A program made the translations under genes and the position numbers. 40,144 bases of DNA from Acinetobacter harbinensis (GTDB lineage: Bacteria > Pseudomonadota > Gammaproteobacteria > Pseudomonadales > Moraxellaceae), in the NCBI RefSeq assembly GCF_000816495.1, contig NZ_JXBK01000001.1, forward strand, positions 1,874,257-1,914,400, written 5' to 3'. The number at the start of each line of letters is the position of its first letter. Positions within the stretch are counted from its first letter, which is position 1. Under the pieces are notes generated by a model. The model was not told the DNA's origin. It saw only the letters and a list, made by a program, of their open reading frames with translations, and searched no databases. Below are positions 37,156 through 40,144 of the stretch, piece by piece.

Positions 37156-37542
37156 ATGGCTATTACTGGTCATATTTTCAGCGAAGCATCACATATCGGT
37201 GACAAGTGAGAACTTAAATTTGCATCTCGTTTATAGTGAAATAACGAGGCTTTTGCCAAGATCGACCATTAAACCACAATGCAAAAAGAAATTGCCTATG
37301 TCATTGGGCAGCAACAACAGCTGGGCTTAAATGTATTGCTATGCCAATGTGATTGGCTCAGATATTTATGAGATTCACAGTCCACGTATACCAAGCATCA
37401 TAAGAGGCGCCGCGGGATTGGTGCTGCTTTACAGGCTATTCCTACCGAGCTTGTATAGATTAATCTGAACGGTAATCTAAAAACACGAAACTGGGCAGAA
37501 ACCAAAATCACCTTAACTGAACTGGTAAAAATAGCCCAATAG
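37156..37542 (+). pseudogene. metE: Degraded metE remnant (cobalamin-independent methionine synthase)
   Basis: Only about 390 bases remain of a gene of about 2.26 kb. The first piece, MAITGHIF...HIGDK then a TGA then ELKFA (37156-37223), resembles the MetE start MAITHILGFPRIG-RELKFA. The second, from EIT at 37238 through MQKEIAYVIGQQQQLGLNVL (37279-37338), matches the middle region before VHGE. The third, YANVIGSDIYEIHSPRIPS (from 37340), matches YPNEIGPGVYDIHSP. After a frameshift it continues IPTELV, a TAG where MetE has Trp, then LKTRNWAETK and the end at 37542. Several stops, frameshifts and two large deletions make it non-functional. The neighbour metR supports the call. Confidence 0.8.
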
Positions 37543-37598
37543 GTTCGCGTAGAACACAGTGAAGTAGCCAAAGTTCTCTTGATCGGACATTTCAAAAC

Positions 37599-37628
37599 CC
37601 AAATAGCCACTTTTTAGCGACTATTTGG
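37599..37628. terminator. Possible terminator between the metE remnant and the K+ channel gene
   Basis: The 8-base arms CCAAATAG and CTATTTGG enclose a 14-base loop that pairs partly. On the minus strand TTTT follows one base later. It lies where convergent genes would end, 56 bases after the metE remnant stop. Confidence 0.4.
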
Positions 37629-37695
37629 ATGTGTATACAATCGTTTTAACTTTTTAGGATTTAACGACTTAGCGCATAAAACCATTGTTAAATCT

Positions 37696-38685
37696 TTAAT
37701 CGGGTAACTTGTTGCCACAATGCGGACAGAAACAATAATTGCTCTTCTCCTGCTCTAGTGCTTCCTCTTTTTGTTCCCGTAATAGCTGCAACACAATATC
37801 GTGGGTTTGTTCTGCGGTTAAACCAATTTCTTTGCGTAAATCGTCAATTTTTTCTTCATCTGCAATTAAATCAATTTCAGCACTTTGCAACATTTCTCTA
37901 AATTTCAACTCTAGTTTTTGTTTACGCAGCTCGAGCTCATTGGCTAAACCGGTGGCTAAAATACCGGCTGGAAGTGCGGCTAAACCGACACCTAAAATTG
38001 TGATCATGGCACCTAAGAATCGACCCAATGGCGTAATGGGCGTGACATCACCATAACCCACCGTCGTGAGGGTAACCGCAGCCCACCACATCGAGGCAGG
38101 AATTGAACTAAATACCTCCGGCTGGGCTTTATTTTCAACCACATACACGCCTGCTGCCGCCATAATAATCATAATAATTAAAATAAAGATAACCGCTTGG
38201 AATGAGCCTTTTTCACGCTCAATCACGCGCAGTAAAATCTGTAATGAGACAAAATAGCGGGTTAATTTAAGCAGACGGAATAGTCTTAAAATTCGTAAGA
38301 AACGTAAATCGATATGAACGAAGAAGTTGATATAGGCCGGTAAAATTGAGAGTAAATCAATGATTGCGCCGCCACTACGCACCCATTGCCATCTGTTTTT
38401 CCACGCACTTTCGAGTGGATCTTTATCTGCAATCGCCCAAAAACGCAGTAGATACTCGATACTAAAAACAAGGATCGAAAACACTTCAAAGGCATCAAAC
38501 CACCCTTGATAAGACAAATAAATATTATTGATCGATTCCAACAGCACGGCGGCTGTATTTCCAATAATCAATAAAATTAAAAAGGCATTCACTGAACGAC
38601 TAAACGTGCTCTCATAGTCGTCATTGTGTAAATTATTATAAATAAATTTGCGAAGCTTGTACCACGCGCTGAATCTCATCTTCAT
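37696..38685 (-). CDS. Voltage-gated-type potassium channel (ion transporter) with C-terminal CxCxxC tail
   Basis: A 329-residue six-helix channel subunit. S1 is about 31-52, S2 66-84 and S3 107-122. S4 (127-144) has Arg/Lys at every third position (R128, R131, R134, R137, K140, R143), the voltage-sensor pattern. The pore follows with filter TTVGYGD (207-213) and S6 (about 221-247). After S6 a charged coiled-coil-like tail (250-315) ends in CFCPHCGNK (318-326), a possible metal-binding knuckle. The filter indicates K+ selectivity. It has no obvious partner; a terminator-like hairpin separates it from the helicase gene. Confidence 0.9.
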   Translation of the reverse strand: MKMRFSAWYKLRKFIYNNLHNDDYESTFSRSVNAFLILLIIGNTAAVLLESINNIYLSYQGWFDAFEVFSILVFSIEYLLRFWAIADKDPLESAWKNRWQWVRSGGAIIDLLSILPAYINFFVHIDLRFLRILRLFRLLKLTRYFVSLQILLRVIEREKGSFQAVIFILIIMIIMAAAGVYVVENKAQPEVFSSIPASMWWAAVTLTTVGYGDVTPITPLGRFLGAMITILGVGLAALPAGILATGLANELELRKQKLELKFREMLQSAEIDLIADEEKIDDLRKEIGLTAEQTHDIVLQLLREQKEEALEQEKSNYCFCPHCGNKLPD

Positions 38686-38740
38686 GCGTTACGATCTAAT
38701 AAAATTTATTTAGTGTAGCCCAAACTTGATAACGATCGAT

Positions 38741-38783
38741 CAAAAAACTTAAAACCTCACAGTAATTTAACTGAGCTTGTGAG
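38741..38783 (-). terminator. Probable terminator of the PIF1-like helicase gene
   Basis: The arms CTCACA and TGTGAG with a 16-base loop are followed on the minus strand by GTTTTAAGTTTTTT. It begins 12 bases beyond the helicase stop. Confidence 0.5.
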
Positions 38784-38794
38784 CGTAAAATGGC

Positions 38795-40144
38795 TTATTT
38801 TACAAAAAGTAGTGCCAAACGCACTTGATCATAGCCCATTCGTGGTGTGGTGGCTTCTACAATCGGGCGCAGCTTAATCATGCCATCATCACCAAAATTT
38901 TCGGGGCTTTGACGTTTCATTAAGCGTTTATAAATTTTGCGAACCTGCTCTACCACTTCATCCCCCGGATGCGCCACAGAAATATCTAAGCTTTGCTCTT
39001 TATGCAATTTGGCCAAATGATTAATAATGGTGGCTGGGGTTAAACCGCGCTCTACTGCAATATCTTGAATTTCATATCCCTGTTCAAACAGTGCGCGTGT
39101 TTCATCTAAGGTTGCAACGGCGTAATTTGCTTTGGTGGCCGTTTTGGCAATTTTTTTCTCATTGCGATTAATTTCAGTTTCATTGAGCGTGCCACCACAA
39201 TGCCGAATAAAGGCTTTATGCTGAGGGGCTAAGTCAATCAACTGAAAATGCGTTTCTGCTTCATCGGACAGTTCTTGAAAACGTCGATCGGCTTTAATGG
39301 CCAAGCTATCCAACTCTAAAGCTTGCTCATTAATGCCCAACAGTTTTAAGCCACTTAAGGCTTTCAAGCGCGAAATGGCCACATAGCCCTGACCTTTTTC
39401 AAAGGTGTGTGCCAAATTAATTTCAGCGGCCTCTAAAGTCATGCCTTGCGATTTATGAATGGTGATGGCCCATGCCAAACGAAGTGGAATTTGTTGAAAA
39501 CTGGCTATCGTTTTACCGGCGTCGTTATCCACCGACCATGTTTCTGGCGCAACCAACAGCACGGTGCCATCAGTGAGTTTTACTTTGGGTAAAATGCCGT
39601 GATCATCGTCTTCTTCAAAGCCAATCACCTCGCCTAAACTGCCATTGATATAGCCCATATCAAAGTTGTTTTTAACAAACATGACTTTGGCATGCTGCTT
39701 TAACGTGAGATTCTCTGGCGCACGCACAGAGGATTTTAAGGTTTCAATCAGCTTGTCATTGCCATCCAATATCGCATCAAACTGACGACCATCAGTTTCA
39801 ATGGCGTTTAGATGCTTAAAGTTAATCGCATCGACATCCATATTGTGGGTATATAAACGTGTAAAGGTCTCGCCAATATCTTGCTGCCGCGTTTCGGCTA
39901 ATGCTTGCAGATGCTCAGGCATAATACTTTGGCTGCGAATGGCATTTAAGATGTCATTTAAATAATCATTGCCTTGACGATGCTGCTCGGTTAGATAACA
40001 GACACGGAATTTGGCTTCCACCCAAGCGTCCGACATAAAACAGAATTTATCACGATTGCGCTCATCATTTTTACCCACTGGCGGCAACTGAAAAAAGTCA
40101 CCTGCCACAATCACTTGAATACCGCCAAAAGCTTCTTCGCTTTC
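38795..40144 (-). CDS. PIF1-like helicase with C-terminal helix-turn-helix, 5' part beyond the window
   Basis: The frame is open to base 40144, so the start and the Walker A region lie outside. The visible 449 residues begin with GGIQVIVAGDFFQLPPVG, the PIF1 motif III, and the sensor LTEQHRQ. The C-terminal helicase part has LAWAITIHKSQGMTLE and GYVAISR, the last motifs of superfamily 1B helicases. Residues of the last 140 include TRALFEQGYEIQDIAVERG, an HTH_40-type domain. PIF1 helicases unwind 5'-3' and resolve G-quadruplexes or R-loops; the bacterial role is inferred. Confidence 0.9.
   Translation of the reverse strand, partial: ESEEAFGGIQVIVAGDFFQLPPVGKNDERNRDKFCFMSDAWVEAKFRVCYLTEQHRQGNDYLNDILNAIRSQSIMPEHLQALAETRQQDIGETFTRLYTHNMDVDAINFKHLNAIETDGRQFDAILDGNDKLIETLKSSVRAPENLTLKQHAKVMFVKNNFDMGYINGSLGEVIGFEEDDDHGILPKVKLTDGTVLLVAPETWSVDNDAGKTIASFQQIPLRLAWAITIHKSQGMTLEAAEINLAHTFEKGQGYVAISRLKALSGLKLLGINEQALELDSLAIKADRRFQELSDEAETHFQLIDLAPQHKAFIRHCGGTLNETEINRNEKKIAKTATKANYAVATLDETRALFEQGYEIQDIAVERGLTPATIINHLAKLHKEQSLDISVAHPGDEVVEQVRKIYKRLMKRQSPENFGDDGMIKLRPIVEATTPRMGYDQVRLALLFVK

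Noticed and set aside
37398..37610. Minus-strand 70-codon frame in the metR-channel gap
   Set aside because: It lies antisense to the metE remnant, whose plus-strand similarity explains the sequence better; no start signal or family match.

Overview
The window reads as a chromosomal segment of an Acinetobacter-type gammaproteobacterium. Support comes from the AT-rich coding style, an Hfq with a very long glycine-rich tail, isolated gspHIJK pseudopilin genes, an amgK-murU pair divergent from lptD-surA, and protein sequences that look like that genus throughout. The species cannot be fixed by eye. I saw no rRNA, tRNA, insertion sequence, prophage or CRISPR array.

Layout. 1-982: 3' part of zapE, cut by the window edge. 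983-1618: a non-coding gap holding promoters only. 1619-2527: lysO, a lysine exporter on the plus strand. 2640-10189: minus-strand housekeeping genes (pyrF, lapA, ihfB, rpsA, cmk, an SRPBCC protein, tadA, a HIBCH-like hydrolase, ung, a QueD-like enzyme). 10348-22686: an unbroken, tightly packed minus-strand block, in transcription order rsmG, parA, parB, exbB, exbD, msbA, lpxK, kdsB, holB, pilZ, tatD, a tetR-type regulator, gspH, gspI, gspJ, gspK. 22773-24475: murU and amgK (peptidoglycan recycling), divergent from lptD-surA (24587-28359; outer-membrane LPS assembly and chaperone). 28576-32571: hfq, miaA, mutL, tsaE on the minus strand. 32707-35895: a RluA-family synthase, a RelB/DinJ-like protein, a GNAT acetyltransferase, rsuA (minus) and a DUF441 membrane protein. 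36025-37542: metR, divergent from a wrecked metE remnant. 37696-40144: a voltage-gated-type K+ channel and a PIF1-like helicase cut by the right edge.

How the genes work together. Envelope biogenesis dominates. kdsB, lpxK and msbA make and flip lipid A/Kdo. lptD inserts LPS in the outer membrane, with surA as chaperone. amgK and murU feed recovered MurNAc back to UDP-MurNAc. lapA, exbBD and gspHIJK add envelope or secretion functions. The rest is genome maintenance (ung, mutL, holB, parAB, ihfB, the helicase) and RNA/translation work (rpsA, tadA, miaA, tsaE, rsmG, rsuA, hfq).

The clearest non-standard observation is the metE remnant at 37156-37542. It keeps the start, one middle patch and the C-terminal end of cobalamin-independent methionine synthase, with stops, frameshifts and large deletions, beside an intact divergent metR. 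Other points to check are a RelB-like gene with no RelE partner but a GNAT gene after it, a MutL endonuclease motif lacking its last Glu, the Hfq tail, and hairpins between lapA/pyrF and miaA/hfq. I found no convincing new multi-gene system.
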